A stretch of DNA of 64,000 nt from an uncultured Porphyromonadaceae bacterium (lineage in GTDB: Bacteria; Bacteroidota; Bacteroidia; Bacteroidales; UBA11471): the NCBI GenBank assembly GCA_900542765.1, contig UQOX01000009.1, positions 16,784-80,783 of the forward strand, in the 5' to 3' direction. The position numbers and the translations under genes are program-made. This document shows positions 45,096-53,520 of this stretch, piece by piece (position 1 is the first letter of the stretch; each line of letters begins with the position of its first letter). The notes under the pieces are model-generated. The model worked only from the letters and a program-made list of their open reading frames with translations. It was not told where the DNA came from and searched no databases.

Positions 45096-45992
45096 TCAAT
45101 CATTGAGCTCGAACGGTTGGCTCCCGATGAGTTGTGTGTCGGCATAGATGATTACATCATAACGACCCGCGGTCAGATATTCTTCGACTTTCCAGTTGAA
45201 ATACATTTTTTCGTTGTTGCCCGTGTAATCGATAATTTGTTGCAAGGAGTAGTAACACTCTTTGCCGTCGAGGGTGAATGTGTTGCTGCGGTCTTTGACC
45301 AAGGTCGAGCCGTCGGGCTTTACGATGCACACATAGATTTTCTTTTCGCCTGTCGCGGCCATGATATTGCGGGCGATGGCAAAATTTATCCTCAGCCGCG
45401 ACACTTTGTCTTTGTCGCTGGTTTTGCGGCCGCGCTTGTTGAGCGGTTGTATGTCGATGTCGATGGCTTCGAGGCGGGAAGCCTGCGATACCTTTTCGTT
45501 GAGCTCATGGTTGTCTTTTTGCAGTTTCGAGGCTTCGTCCGATGCTTTGCGGTAGCGTTGCAGGGCGTCGTTTTTCTCGGCTTGCAGCTGGCGGTTTTCC
45601 CGGTTGAGGGAGTCGATGGCTGCCTGGTATGTTTTGATGTTGCTGCGCAGGTCGTGCAACACCTCTTGCAGGGAGTCGATGGTGATGGCGTCGATGTTCT
45701 TGCGGTTGCGTAGCTCTTCGAGCAGCCGCTGCACGCGGGCCTTTTCGCGGTCGAGCCTCAATATGAGCGAGTCGTTGCGGAGCCACACGGGATTGTTTTC
45801 GTATTGCCTGTATTCGTCGAAGATGGCGGTATATTCTTCTTCGAGTTTGGCCCGTTCCTTTTCGATGTTCACCTGTTCCTTGAAGTTCTTCATTTCCGAG
45901 CGTTGTAAGTAGACATAGGTCAGGAGCGCACCGGTAAGTATTATCAGTACGGCGCTGATAATAAGCCAAATGATAGAAACCTGTTTTTTCAT
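45096..45992 (-). CDS. Membrane-anchored coiled-coil protein of unknown function
   Basis: A 298-aa protein not assigned to a named family. It has one N-terminal membrane helix (about residues 8-29), then a coiled coil with repeated KEQVNIEKERAKLEEEY and LNRENRQLQAEKNDAL patterns to about residue 175. A basic linker (KRGRKTSDKDK) and a compact C-terminal β-domain (about 195-298) follow, with MYFNWKVEEYLTAGRYDVIIY. The C-domain looks exported, since the membrane helix has few charges before it (MKKQ). It is monocistronic, between the TolC and PASTA operons. An envelope spacer or scaffold is a guess. Confidence 0.75.
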   Translation of the reverse strand: MKKQVSIIWLIISAVLIILTGALLTYVYLQRSEMKNFKEQVNIEKERAKLEEEYTAIFDEYRQYENNPVWLRNDSLILRLDREKARVQRLLEELRNRKNIDAITIDSLQEVLHDLRSNIKTYQAAIDSLNRENRQLQAEKNDALQRYRKASDEASKLQKDNHELNEKVSQASRLEAIDIDIQPLNKRGRKTSDKDKVSRLRINFAIARNIMAATGEKKIYVCIVKPDGSTLVKDRSNTFTLDGKECYYSLQQIIDYTGNNEKMYFNWKVEEYLTAGRYDVIIYADTQLIGSQPFELND

Positions 45993-46098
45993 TCTTTCTT
46001 GTTTTGAGATGCAGGTGAATCTTCCCGGAGACTTCGTTCGTAGGGGCTTGCGGAATTTTTATGGCGTGTATGGCCCGGGGGGAAGAGACAATACAAGG

Positions 46099-46106
46099 CA
46101 AAGATA
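46099..46106 (-). promoter_or_regulatory. -7 box before the coiled-coil gene
   Basis: Reads TATCTTTG on the minus strand, about 110 bases before the start. No -33 box is visible. Confidence 0.4.
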
Positions 46107-46222
46107 ATCACTTCTGTTACATGAAAAAAGCCGCAGCTCTCCTTTTTTTATAAAAAATACTTTTTAGGAAATTCTTCACTAAAATAAAACTCCTGTTGCC
46201 CTTTATTCCTTTGAAAATATGT

Positions 46223-46230
46223 TATCTTTG
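46223..46230 (+). promoter_or_regulatory. -7 box before the PASTA-rluD-ddl operon
   Basis: TATCTTTG, 29 bases before the GTG start at 46260. The only TTG upstream is at poor spacing (about 24). Confidence 0.45.
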
Positions 46231-46259
46231 CAGCAATTCTTCGAAAAAAACAACTCCCT

Positions 46260-46901
46260 GTGAAAGTGTGTATTCGTTTTTTGTCGCTCGGATTACATAT
46301 CCTCATCATGTTGGCGGTCGCTGTCGTGGCTGTCGTGGCTCTTTTCTTTTGGCTCGGGCGGTACACCCGTCACGGTGATGCTGTCGAGGTGCCCGATGTA
46401 TGTGGCCTCTATTATCTCGATGCCGATGTGGCGTTGGCCGAGGGCGGCATGCATTCGATGGTCATCGACTCGATGTATATCGACGGGGTCGATAAAGGTC
46501 TTGTGCTCGACCAGGTGCCCCGGGCGGGAAGTACGGTGAAGAGCGGTCGCACGGTCTACCTCACCATCAATGCCCTCAGTCCCCGCAAAGTGACGATACC
46601 CGAGTTGAAAAATCTCTCCTACCGTCAGGCCGAAGCCATTGTCAAAGGCTTGGGAATGGCCGCTCCGCAGATTATCTATTGGAACTCCGAGTATAAGGAT
46701 TTGGTCTTGAACGTCATGGCCGACGGGCGTCCCGTCGAGGCCGGTGACCGGTTGCCCGTGACGGCTCGCATCACCTTCTCGGTGGGCAATGGCATATATG
46801 CACCCACTCGCAAGATGATTGCACCGAAGGACTCCCTGGCGGCCGATTCGCTGAGGGTCGATTCACTCTCTCAGGTTCCCTCGTTGTTACCCCCGCTTTA
46901 A
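46260..46901 (+). CDS. PASTA-domain membrane protein
   Basis: A 213-aa protein with one N-terminal membrane helix (about residues 12-34) and two extracytoplasmic PASTA domains (about 40-107 and 108-176), each with the VPDVCGL or IPELKNLSYRQAEA opening and a closing VKSGRTVYLTIN-like strand. A Ser/Asp/Leu-rich tail follows. PASTA domains bind peptidoglycan or its precursors in other bacteria; here there is no kinase or transpeptidase domain. No in-frame ATG suits, so GTG 46260 is used. The same operon encodes D-Ala-D-Ala ligase, in agreement with a cell-wall role. Confidence 0.88.
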   Translation: MKVCIRFLSLGLHILIMLAVAVVAVVALFFWLGRYTRHGDAVEVPDVCGLYYLDADVALAEGGMHSMVIDSMYIDGVDKGLVLDQVPRAGSTVKSGRTVYLTINALSPRKVTIPELKNLSYRQAEAIVKGLGMAAPQIIYWNSEYKDLVLNVMADGRPVEAGDRLPVTARITFSVGNGIYAPTRKMIAPKDSLAADSLRVDSLSQVPSLLPPL

Positions 46902-46912
46902 CTCGTTCCGAA

Positions 46913-47974
46913 ATGGAAGACGAGATCAGATACGATGAAGATATAGAGCTCGACGACGGGGATTCCCGGCAAATGTATGAGCATTACAAGTTTGTCGCCG
47001 ACAAGGGGCAGGAGTTGTTGCGCATCGACAAGTTCCTCGTGGCCCGCACGGGCAATGTCTCCCGCAACCGCATACAGCAAGCCGCCGAGGCCGGTTGCAT
47101 TCTGGTCAACGGTAAACCGGTAAAATCGAACTACCGGGTCAAGCCCCTCGATGTCGTCTCCATCGTCATGGACCGGCCTCCTTATGAAAACGAAATCCTT
47201 CCCGAAAACATTCCCCTCGATGTCGTGTATGAAGACCGTGACGTGCTGGTGGTGAACAAGCCCGCCGGCCTTGTCGTGCACCCCGGCCACGGAAATTACA
47301 CGGGAACTCTCCTCAATGCGTTGGCCTACCGCTTCAAGGACGACCCCGACTTCGACGTTACCGACCCGCGGCTCGGCTTGGTGCATCGCATCGACAAAGA
47401 CACCTCGGGACTGTTGGTCATCGCCAAGACTCCCGAGGCCAAGACCTCCCTCGGCAAACAATTCTTCGAGAAGACCACCCAGCGCAAGTATGTGGCTTTG
47501 GTGTGGGGCCGCATCGAAGAACCCGGGGGCCGCATCGAAGGAAACATCGGCCGCAATCCCAAGGACCGCTTGCAGATGACCGTTTTTCCCGACGGGTCGC
47601 AAGGGAAACCGGCCGTGACCCACTATGCCGTGCTCGAACGACTGGGGTATGTCACGCTGGTCGAGTGCCGGCTCGAAACCGGGCGTACCCACCAGATAAG
47701 GGTGCACATGAAACACATCGGCCACACCCTCTTCAACGATGCCCGTTATGGCGGAAACGAGGTACTCAAAGGAACGACCTTTGCCAAGTACAGGCAGTTT
47801 GTGCACAACTGTTTCGAGGTGTGTCCCCGTCAGGCGTTGCATGCCAAGACCTTGGGCTTTGTGCACCCCACGACCGGAAAGCCTCTTTTCTTCGATTCGG
47901 AGTTGCCGGCCGACATGACGGCGCTCATCGAGCGCTGGCGCACCTATGTGTCTGGCCGCGAGACGATGGAATGA
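46913..47974 (+). CDS. rluD: RluA/RluD-family ribosomal large-subunit pseudouridine synthase
   Basis: It converts specific uridines in 23S rRNA to pseudouridine. An acidic N-terminal arm of about 25 residues precedes an S4 RNA-binding domain (about 35-95, with RIDKFLVARTGNVSRNRIQQA). The catalytic domain (about 100-340) carries LVHRIDKDTSGLLVIAKT with the catalytic Asp and, later, LETGRTHQIRVHMKHIGH. The RluD-versus-RluC assignment is not certain; the position before ddl is typical in Bacteroidetes. It starts 11 bases after the PASTA gene. Confidence 0.9.
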   Translation: MEDEIRYDEDIELDDGDSRQMYEHYKFVADKGQELLRIDKFLVARTGNVSRNRIQQAAEAGCILVNGKPVKSNYRVKPLDVVSIVMDRPPYENEILPENIPLDVVYEDRDVLVVNKPAGLVVHPGHGNYTGTLLNALAYRFKDDPDFDVTDPRLGLVHRIDKDTSGLLVIAKTPEAKTSLGKQFFEKTTQRKYVALVWGRIEEPGGRIEGNIGRNPKDRLQMTVFPDGSQGKPAVTHYAVLERLGYVTLVECRLETGRTHQIRVHMKHIGHTLFNDARYGGNEVLKGTTFAKYRQFVHNCFEVCPRQALHAKTLGFVHPTTGKPLFFDSELPADMTALIERWRTYVSGRETME

Positions 47975-48023
47975 ACAAGTAATTACCCTCTTATATAGTG
48001 TGTGAAAATTCAGCATTGAAACA

Positions 48024-49013
48024 ATGAAAAAACGTAATATCGCCGTCGTTTTCGGCGGCTATTCTTCCGAGAATGTAGTTTCTCGTCGCAGTGCGCAGGG
48101 TATCGCTTCGTTTCTCGATGCCCGGCGGTATGCCATCTATTTGGTCGACATAGAGCCTGACCGTTGGACGGTCGAGATGGAGGGCGCCGAAAGCATCGAC
48201 ATCGACCGCAGCGACTTCTCCTTTGTCAAGGACGGAGAAAAAATCACCTTCGACCTGGCCTACATCACCATACATGGCAACCCCGGCGAAAACGGTATTT
48301 TGCAGGGATATTTCGACATGTTGGGCATTCCCTATTCCTGCTGTGATGTCTTTGCGGCGGCTCTCACGTTCAACAAGTTTGCCTGCAACCGCTATCTCTC
48401 GCAACTCGGGTTCCATGTCGCCAAGGCCGTGCGCATCGACGCCGGAGAGGAGGCCGACCCCCAATCAATCGCCGAGGCGGTGGGATTTCCCTGTTTTATC
48501 AAGCCCAACCAAGGCGGGTCGAGCTTTGGAACGACAAAAGTGAAGACCGTCGGCGAGATATTGCCCGCCATAGCGGCCGCGCGAGCCGAAGACGATGGCG
48601 CGGTGCTTGCCGAGTCGTTTCTCGCCGGTACCGAGGTGTCGTGTGGCTGTTACAAGACACAGGCGGGCATGACCGCGCTTCCCATCACCGAAGTGGTGAG
48701 CAAAAACGAATTTTTCGATTACGAGGCCAAATACACGGCTTCGCGTGTCGAGGAGATTACGCCGGCTCGCATTTCGGACGAATTGACCCGCGAGATACAG
48801 ACCTTGACGACCCGCATATATGACCTGATAGGTTGCAAAGGCATTATCCGGGCCGATTACATCATTGTCGACGGAGTGCCTTATCTGCTCGAAGTCAATA
48901 CCACGCCCGGTATGACGGCCACCAGTTTCATACCCCAACAGGTGCGGGCTGCCGGTCTCGACATGACCACCGTGCTGACCGACCTGATAGAGACCGAATT
49001 GGCCCGTCGCTAA
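48024..49013 (+). CDS. ddl: D-alanine--D-alanine ligase
   Basis: It joins two D-alanines for the peptidoglycan stem peptide. The ATP-grasp plan is clear: N-terminal AVVFGGYSSENVVS, IHGNPGENGILQGYFDM near residue 92 for the substrate site, FIKPNQGGSSFGTTKV near 158 for ATP, and VNTTPGMTATSFIPQQ near 292 with the metal-binding residues. A typical length of 329 aa. Encoded 49 bases after rluD and probably in the same operon as the PASTA protein. Confidence 0.95.
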   Translation: MKKRNIAVVFGGYSSENVVSRRSAQGIASFLDARRYAIYLVDIEPDRWTVEMEGAESIDIDRSDFSFVKDGEKITFDLAYITIHGNPGENGILQGYFDMLGIPYSCCDVFAAALTFNKFACNRYLSQLGFHVAKAVRIDAGEEADPQSIAEAVGFPCFIKPNQGGSSFGTTKVKTVGEILPAIAAARAEDDGAVLAESFLAGTEVSCGCYKTQAGMTALPITEVVSKNEFFDYEAKYTASRVEEITPARISDELTREIQTLTTRIYDLIGCKGIIRADYIIVDGVPYLLEVNTTPGMTATSFIPQQVRAAGLDMTTVLTDLIETELARR

Positions 49014-49056
49014 TTTACTCATGACAGAACTCCGACTTTCAAACCCCCGATAGATT

Positions 49057-50205
49057 ATGGAACAGACATTTGATTTCAGCGCGATACGTCCCTATGAGGG
49101 CGAAGAGGTGACGGCAGCTGCCGCCCGGTTGTGCCAGGAAGAACTTTTCCGCAAAGCCGTCGCATATATCGTGCCCGATACCGAGGCGTTTTTCCGCATA
49201 CTGGCGGCTTGTCGCACGGTCGATGATTTCCAAATGCAACTGGCGTTGCCTTGCTTGCAAAAACTGGTGCAAAATACATCGGCCGGCATTACATCGGCCG
49301 GATTTTCCGACCTTTCCCCAAAAGACTGTTATACCTACATCACCAACCATCGCGATATTACGCTCGACTCGGCGTTCCTCAATGTCGTGTTGCATCTTAA
49401 TGGATTCGACACTTGCGAAATAGCCATCGGCGACAACCTGCTCATCTATCCCTGGATTGTCGACTTCGTGCGACTGAATAAAAGTTTTATCGTCAATCGC
49501 AGTGTCCCGCGCCGGCAGATGCTCGAAGTCTCCTGCCGTTTGTCGGCCTATATCCACCACGCTTTGCACGACAAGAAACAGTCGGTGTGGATTGCCCAGC
49601 GCGAAGGCCGTTCCAAAAACTCCGACGACCGCACCCAGGAGAGCCTGGTAAAGATGTTCGCGTTGAGCGGCGGCGGCGATTTCCTTTCCAACATTCGCGC
49701 CTTGAATCTCGTGCCGGTGGCCATCTCTTATGAGTATGACCCCTGCGATTACCTCAAAGCCAAGGAAATGCAGCTCAAACGTGACGACCCCGATTACAAG
49801 AAACAGCCTTCGGACGACTTGGCCAACATGGCGACGGGTATCATCGGGTACAAGGGCCGTATCCATTTCGAGGCCGCGGCACCCATCAATCCGTTGCTCG
49901 AAAAAATCCCCGCCTCAACCCCTCGCGCCGAGCTGGCCGTGGCCGTAGGGCATATCATCGACCGGTCGATTCATGCTCATTATCGGCTCTATCCGGGCAA
50001 CTATGTCGCCTATGACGAGTTGTGGGGCGCCGGCGCCCTGTCGCAACACTATACCCCCGAGGAGAAAGCCACTTTTGACAAATATCTGCAAAGTCGGCTC
50101 GACAAGATAGAGGTGCCCGCCAAAGACGAGGTTTTCTTGCGCGAACGTCTGCTCGAAATGTATGCCTATCCCGTGCGCAACCAACTTCACGCGCTGGCCG
50201 AATAA
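49057..50205 (+). CDS. PlsC-like 1-acyl-glycerol-3-phosphate acyltransferase (putative)
   Basis: A 382-aa soluble or membrane-associated protein. The central NHRDITLDS (near residue 92) is the acyltransferase His-Asp motif, and WIAQREGRSKNSDDRT (near 183) fits the second substrate-binding block with Glu-Gly-Arg. The His-to-Asp distances are two and six residues, slightly different from the textbook H-x4-D. No membrane helix stands out. It closes the PASTA-rluD-ddl run, 43 bases after ddl, and ends at a strong hairpin. Whether its substrate is lysophosphatidate or another lipid is not known. Confidence 0.75.
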   Translation: MEQTFDFSAIRPYEGEEVTAAAARLCQEELFRKAVAYIVPDTEAFFRILAACRTVDDFQMQLALPCLQKLVQNTSAGITSAGFSDLSPKDCYTYITNHRDITLDSAFLNVVLHLNGFDTCEIAIGDNLLIYPWIVDFVRLNKSFIVNRSVPRRQMLEVSCRLSAYIHHALHDKKQSVWIAQREGRSKNSDDRTQESLVKMFALSGGGDFLSNIRALNLVPVAISYEYDPCDYLKAKEMQLKRDDPDYKKQPSDDLANMATGIIGYKGRIHFEAAAPINPLLEKIPASTPRAELAVAVGHIIDRSIHAHYRLYPGNYVAYDELWGAGALSQHYTPEEKATFDKYLQSRLDKIEVPAKDEVFLRERLLEMYAYPVRNQLHALAE

Positions 50206-50226
50206 TCGCGTTGCCGGGTAAATGAT

Positions 50227-50270
50227 AAAAGAAGAGCGGTCGATGTCTTGACATCGACCGCTCTTCTTTT
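50227..50270. terminator. Bidirectional terminator, acyltransferase and SRP RNA/tRNA-Thr
   Basis: Perfect 21-base stem with a 2-base core loop, A-rich left and T-rich right ends. It ends the plus operon and the minus RNA transcript. Confidence 0.92.
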
Positions 50271-50271
50271 G

Positions 50272-50345
50272 AGCCGATAGGGGGATTCGAACCCTCGACC
50301 CCGAGATTACAAATCACGTGCTCTGGCCAACTGAGCTATATCGGC
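50272..50345 (-). tRNA. tRNA-Thr (anticodon TGT)
   Basis: A minus-strand cloverleaf of 74 bases. Acceptor GCCGATA pairs perfectly with TATCGGC, the D-stem is GCTC/GAGC, and the anticodon loop TTTGTAA gives TGT for threonine. The anticodon stem CGTGA/TCTCG has one T-T mismatch, and the T-stem GAGGG/CCCCC one A-C mismatch. CCA is not encoded. It follows the SRP RNA directly on the same transcript. Confidence 0.9.
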
Positions 50346-50447
50346 AGGTGGGTAAGCGATCTACATCGCGCCGCTACGACCTGCTACCCTTGCTGCGGTC
50401 AAGCCCTGGGGGAGTTGACAGGGAGCTGGCCGTGTAGGACTTACCCG
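50346..50447 (-). ncRNA. ffs: Signal recognition particle RNA, small bacterial type
   Basis: The minus strand forms one long imperfect hairpin of about 100 nt. The closing stem pairs GGGTAAG...CTACA with TGTAG...CTTACCC. Near the tip, AGG, nine bases, one base and AGCA have the same spacing as in E. coli 4.5S RNA (the Ffh-binding loop), here inside CAGGGCTTGACCGCAGCAAGG. The tip loop differs from GGAA. A promoter fits at the 5' end, and the 3' end abuts tRNA-Thr, so the ends would be made by processing. The exact ends are estimates. Confidence 0.82.
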
Positions 50448-50450
50448 CCG

Positions 50451-50481
50451 CAAAAGTAGATATTTTTTTTGTATCGGCAAG
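50451..50481 (-). promoter_or_regulatory. Promoter of SRP RNA/tRNA-Thr
   Basis: On the minus strand: CTTG (50481-50478), 19-base spacer, TACTTTTG (50458-50451). It starts transcription at the SRP RNA 5' end. Confidence 0.6.
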
Positions 50482-50630
50482 CAATTCTTCTCAAAAAAAT
50501 AGCCGATGCGATGTTAATGAACTCATATATACTTGTTTATGCGGCGCCCTGACACATGGCTCGCTTCCTGGCAAAAGTCTCGGTTGTATATTTTTATGGC
50601 GACGAAATGATGCAATTACGGTAAAAATCA

Positions 50631-50638
50631 TACCTTTG
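50631..50638 (+). promoter_or_regulatory. -7 box before the DUF4199 operon
   Basis: TACCTTTG, 25 bases before the ATG at 50663. No matching -33 box is seen. The 50482-50630 stretch is AT-rich with no gene. Confidence 0.45.
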
Positions 50639-50662
50639 TACGATGCAACAAAGAAAAACGCC

Positions 50663-51211
50663 ATGAGTGAGCAACCCCGCAAGCCATTGACCCTCTATGC
50701 CATGCAATATGGCGTGTATATGGGAGTCTATCTGTTGATAGTCTTCCTCTTCTCGGCCTGGTCGCGCTATGCAGCAATATTCAATACGTTGACGGTATTC
50801 TCCATTATGGCCATACCGGCGGTCGTGTATCTCATCATGAGTCACTTCATGCGCAGTGAATATGGTTCGTCGCGCTTTGTCGTCCTTTGGCTGCTGGGGA
50901 TATACCTCTTCTTTTTTGCATCGCTTATCAGTGGGTTGGGAGAGTATCTCTATTGTACCTTTATCGTGCCCGATTTTATCCCTTCGCAAATCGAAGCCAT
51001 GCTGCAAATTCTCGATACCGCGGAGATAAGGTCGGCCGAGATGCAGGAAATAGTAGATATAGTACGCACCAGCTATGAGCAGGGATATTATCCCACGCCT
51101 ATCGAGATGGTCTACCAGATGATTTGGGCCAAGGTGTTCCTCGGGTCGATTGTGTCGATATTCGTAGCTCTATTCATTCGCATATATTCCCGTTTTAGAA
51201 CCAATAGATGA
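50663..51211 (+). CDS. DUF4199 integral membrane protein
   Basis: A 182-aa protein with four membrane helices (about residues 14-33, 38-60, 70-92 and 148-172), in agreement with DUF4199, a Bacteroidetes family of unknown function. The segment between helices three and four (about 95-145) is amphipathic. It is the first gene of a tightly packed operon; its stop codon overlaps the next start (ATGA), and the next product is a lipid-linked-sugar glycosyltransferase. It may anchor or regulate that enzyme; this is inference. Confidence 0.8.
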   Translation: MSEQPRKPLTLYAMQYGVYMGVYLLIVFLFSAWSRYAAIFNTLTVFSIMAIPAVVYLIMSHFMRSEYGSSRFVVLWLLGIYLFFFASLISGLGEYLYCTFIVPDFIPSQIEAMLQILDTAEIRSAEMQEIVDIVRTSYEQGYYPTPIEMVYQMIWAKVFLGSIVSIFVALFIRIYSRFRTNR

Positions 51212-52170
51212 CAAACATGGATATTTCTGTCATTGTTCCTTTATATAATGAAGCGGAGTCGCTGCCCGAGCTGGCGGCGTGGATTACCCGCGTGATGGCC
51301 GAGAACCGGTTTACCTATGAAGTGATTTTTGTCGACGACGGCAGCACCGACGATTCTTGGCGCGTGATAGAGTCGCTCAAAAAGGAAAATCCCCACATCA
51401 AGGGGGTGAAGTTCCGCCGCAACTATGGCAAGTCGCCGGCTCTGCACACCGGTTTCACCCGCGCCCAGGGCGACGTGGTCATTACGATGGACGCCGACTT
51501 GCAGGATAGCCCCGACGAGATACCCGGGCTTTACAGCATGATTGCCGATGAGGGGTATGACATGGTTTCGGGCTGGAAGAAGAAACGCTACGACCCGCTT
51601 TCCAAGACCCTCCCCACCAAGCTCTTCAACGCTACGGCGCGCATGATTACGGGCATACATCTGCACGATTTCAACTGCGGACTGAAAGCCTACCGCAACG
51701 AGGTGGTGAAACACATCGAGGTCTATGGCGACATGCACCGCGACATTCCTTTCCTGGCCAAGAGTGCCGGCTTCTCCCGCATCGGCGAGAAAGTGGTGCA
51801 TCACCAGGCCCGCAAATATGGCAAGACCAAGTTCGGCATGAGCCGTTTTGTCAACGGTTATCTCGACTTGATGACCCTGTGGTTCTTCTCCAAGTTCGCC
51901 GAGAAACCCATGCATTTCTTCGGCCTGCTGGGAAGCCTCATGTTTGTCATCGGTTTCATTGCCGCGGCTGCCGTGGGTGCATACAAACTCTATGCCTTGT
52001 GGCACGACATGCCCTATCGGCTGGTGACCGATTCGCCCTATTTCTTCATCGCCCTCACCATGATGGTATTGGGAACGCTGCTTTTCCTGTCGGGATTCTT
52101 GGGCGAACTCATCTCCCGCAATGCTCCCGGCCGCAACCATTATAATATTGAAAAAGATATTGATGATTAA
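51208..52170 (+). CDS. GT2 glycosyltransferase, polyprenyl-phosphate sugar synthase type
   Basis: A 320-aa enzyme of the DPM1/GtrB/ArnC kind that moves a sugar from a nucleotide to a polyprenyl phosphate. The GT-A domain (about residues 5-215) has VIVPLYNEAESLPEL, the acidic VDDGSTDDSW, and the metal-binding DADLQDSPDE. Two C-terminal membrane helices (about 235-262 and 272-300) anchor it. The sugar is unknown. It overlaps DUF4199 by four bases and the next gene by eight. Confidence 0.93.
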   Translation: MTNMDISVIVPLYNEAESLPELAAWITRVMAENRFTYEVIFVDDGSTDDSWRVIESLKKENPHIKGVKFRRNYGKSPALHTGFTRAQGDVVITMDADLQDSPDEIPGLYSMIADEGYDMVSGWKKKRYDPLSKTLPTKLFNATARMITGIHLHDFNCGLKAYRNEVVKHIEVYGDMHRDIPFLAKSAGFSRIGEKVVHHQARKYGKTKFGMSRFVNGYLDLMTLWFFSKFAEKPMHFFGLLGSLMFVIGFIAAAAVGAYKLYALWHDMPYRLVTDSPYFFIALTMMVLGTLLFLSGFLGELISRNAPGRNHYNIEKDIDD

Positions 52171-52711
52171 CCTGCGTCGTCGACTCCATACTCGCCCTCG
52201 TGCGGCCATGGGCCGTGCAGCGGCCTTTGTGGCGCTTTCGCTCTGCCTGCTGCCGTTGCTTTTCTCTACGGCCTGCAACACCGAGGCTTGCCTCGAAAGC
52301 AAGACCAGTATTTTCAGCGCGGCCTTTTATGCCTATGGCGACTCGGGGGTGAAAGTCATTATCGACTCGGTGTCGGTCTATGGCGTGGGGCAGTACAAGG
52401 ATTCCCTGCTGGTCGACACGGCCAACATCTCCTCTTTCCAGGCCACCCTGCGCAGCGACCGCGATACGACCCAATATGTCATTCGCTACGACCAGCACAA
52501 TCTCAATCCCCGCTACAAAAGAGACACGCTCACGTTTGTCTACCACACCTATATCGAGTTTGAGTCGGCCGAGTGCGGAGCCATGTATAATTATGTCATC
52601 GACGATTTCCGTTACACGACGTGGCAGATTGTCGATGCCCGCCTGATGACGCAAGAGTTCAACAATCAAGATGTCGAAAACGTTCTCCTCTATTATTATG
52701 TGCCCGAGTAG
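52163..52711 (+). CDS. DUF6452-type lipoprotein
   Basis: A 182-aa exported protein. The signal peptide ends FSTAC with the lipidated Cys about residue 36 of this start. ATG 52163 overlaps the glycosyltransferase stop (ATGATTAA), which fits translational coupling; ATG 52208 would give a shorter, more typical signal. The mature part starts NTEACLESKTSI and is a β-rich domain with repeated SVSVYGVGQYKDSLL-like strands and paired cysteines. I place it in DUF6452 from memory; no function is known. The next gene overlaps its end. Confidence 0.75.
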   Translation: MINLRRRLHTRPRAAMGRAAAFVALSLCLLPLLFSTACNTEACLESKTSIFSAAFYAYGDSGVKVIIDSVSVYGVGQYKDSLLVDTANISSFQATLRSDRDTTQYVIRYDQHNLNPRYKRDTLTFVYHTYIEFESAECGAMYNYVIDDFRYTTWQIVDARLMTQEFNNQDVENVLLYYYVPE

Positions 52712-53432
52712 TCGTTTCCTGTCGGTCGCGGTGGCGGTGTTGTTGTCGCTGTTTTCTCTTACTCCCCTTGCGGCCCAAGAGAAGAAGAGCCAGCGCCTCG
52801 AAGACGGCTCGCGCTATCGCTATCCCCTGCTCGACGGCCTGATTGTCGGGGTCGACCTTTTCCAGCCCGTTGTTTCTCTCTTTGGCCAGCAATATGCCAA
52901 CTACCAGGCTTCGCTCGAAGTGAGTTTCCACAATCGCTTCTTCCCGATATGGGAGACCGGCATCGGGTGGGCCGATGATACCCCCGACGACGGGAACTTC
53001 ACCTATAAGGTGTCGCCTACGCTCTACAACCGCCTGGGCGTGCTTTACAATTTCAATTACAACTCCACGGCACCCGGCTATATCTACGGCGGTTTGCTTT
53101 ACGGTTTCTCGGTGTTCTCCTACGACATCACCAATATCGACCTCACGTCGAGCTACTGGGGCACCAGCGACCAGGCCGCCATTTACGATTGTCACTCCCG
53201 GGCGCAGTGGCTCGAACTGTTGGCCGGTATACGGGTCCACCTCTACAAGGGGCTTAAAATGGGCTTCTCGGTGCGTTACAAGGCGCTGCTCAAAGCCGCC
53301 GATTATGGCACCACCCGCCCGTGGATAATCCCCGGCATGGGCAAGCGTAGCGGCGGTTTCGACTTCACCTACTCGGTCTATTACCAGATTCCCGTCAAGA
53401 CCAAGAAACAGCGTGCGGTGGCGGAGCAGTAG
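52698..53432 (+). CDS. DUF6048-type outer-membrane β-barrel-like protein
   Basis: A 244-aa protein with a signal peptide (about residues 1-26, ending LAAQ). The rest has amphipathic strands with aromatic ends, such as YIYGGLLYGFSVFSYDI and GLKMGFSVRYKALL, and an Arg-rich end. It looks like a small outer-membrane barrel. DUF6048 is my family guess, since it commonly follows DUF6452. ATG 52698 is preferred over 52671, because it gives a standard signal peptide. It overlaps the lipoprotein gene by 14 bases. Confidence 0.75.
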   Translation: MCPSSRFLSVAVAVLLSLFSLTPLAAQEKKSQRLEDGSRYRYPLLDGLIVGVDLFQPVVSLFGQQYANYQASLEVSFHNRFFPIWETGIGWADDTPDDGNFTYKVSPTLYNRLGVLYNFNYNSTAPGYIYGGLLYGFSVFSYDITNIDLTSSYWGTSDQAAIYDCHSRAQWLELLAGIRVHLYKGLKMGFSVRYKALLKAADYGTTRPWIIPGMGKRSGGFDFTYSVYYQIPVKTKKQRAVAEQ

Positions 53433-53520
53433 ACCGTCGTCTTCACCCGCTCATCAAGCAGGAGGGGCCGAAAACGCTGCGGGCCTCTTCGATTTCCTGT
53501 TCCGCGGAATTTCCGTTTTT

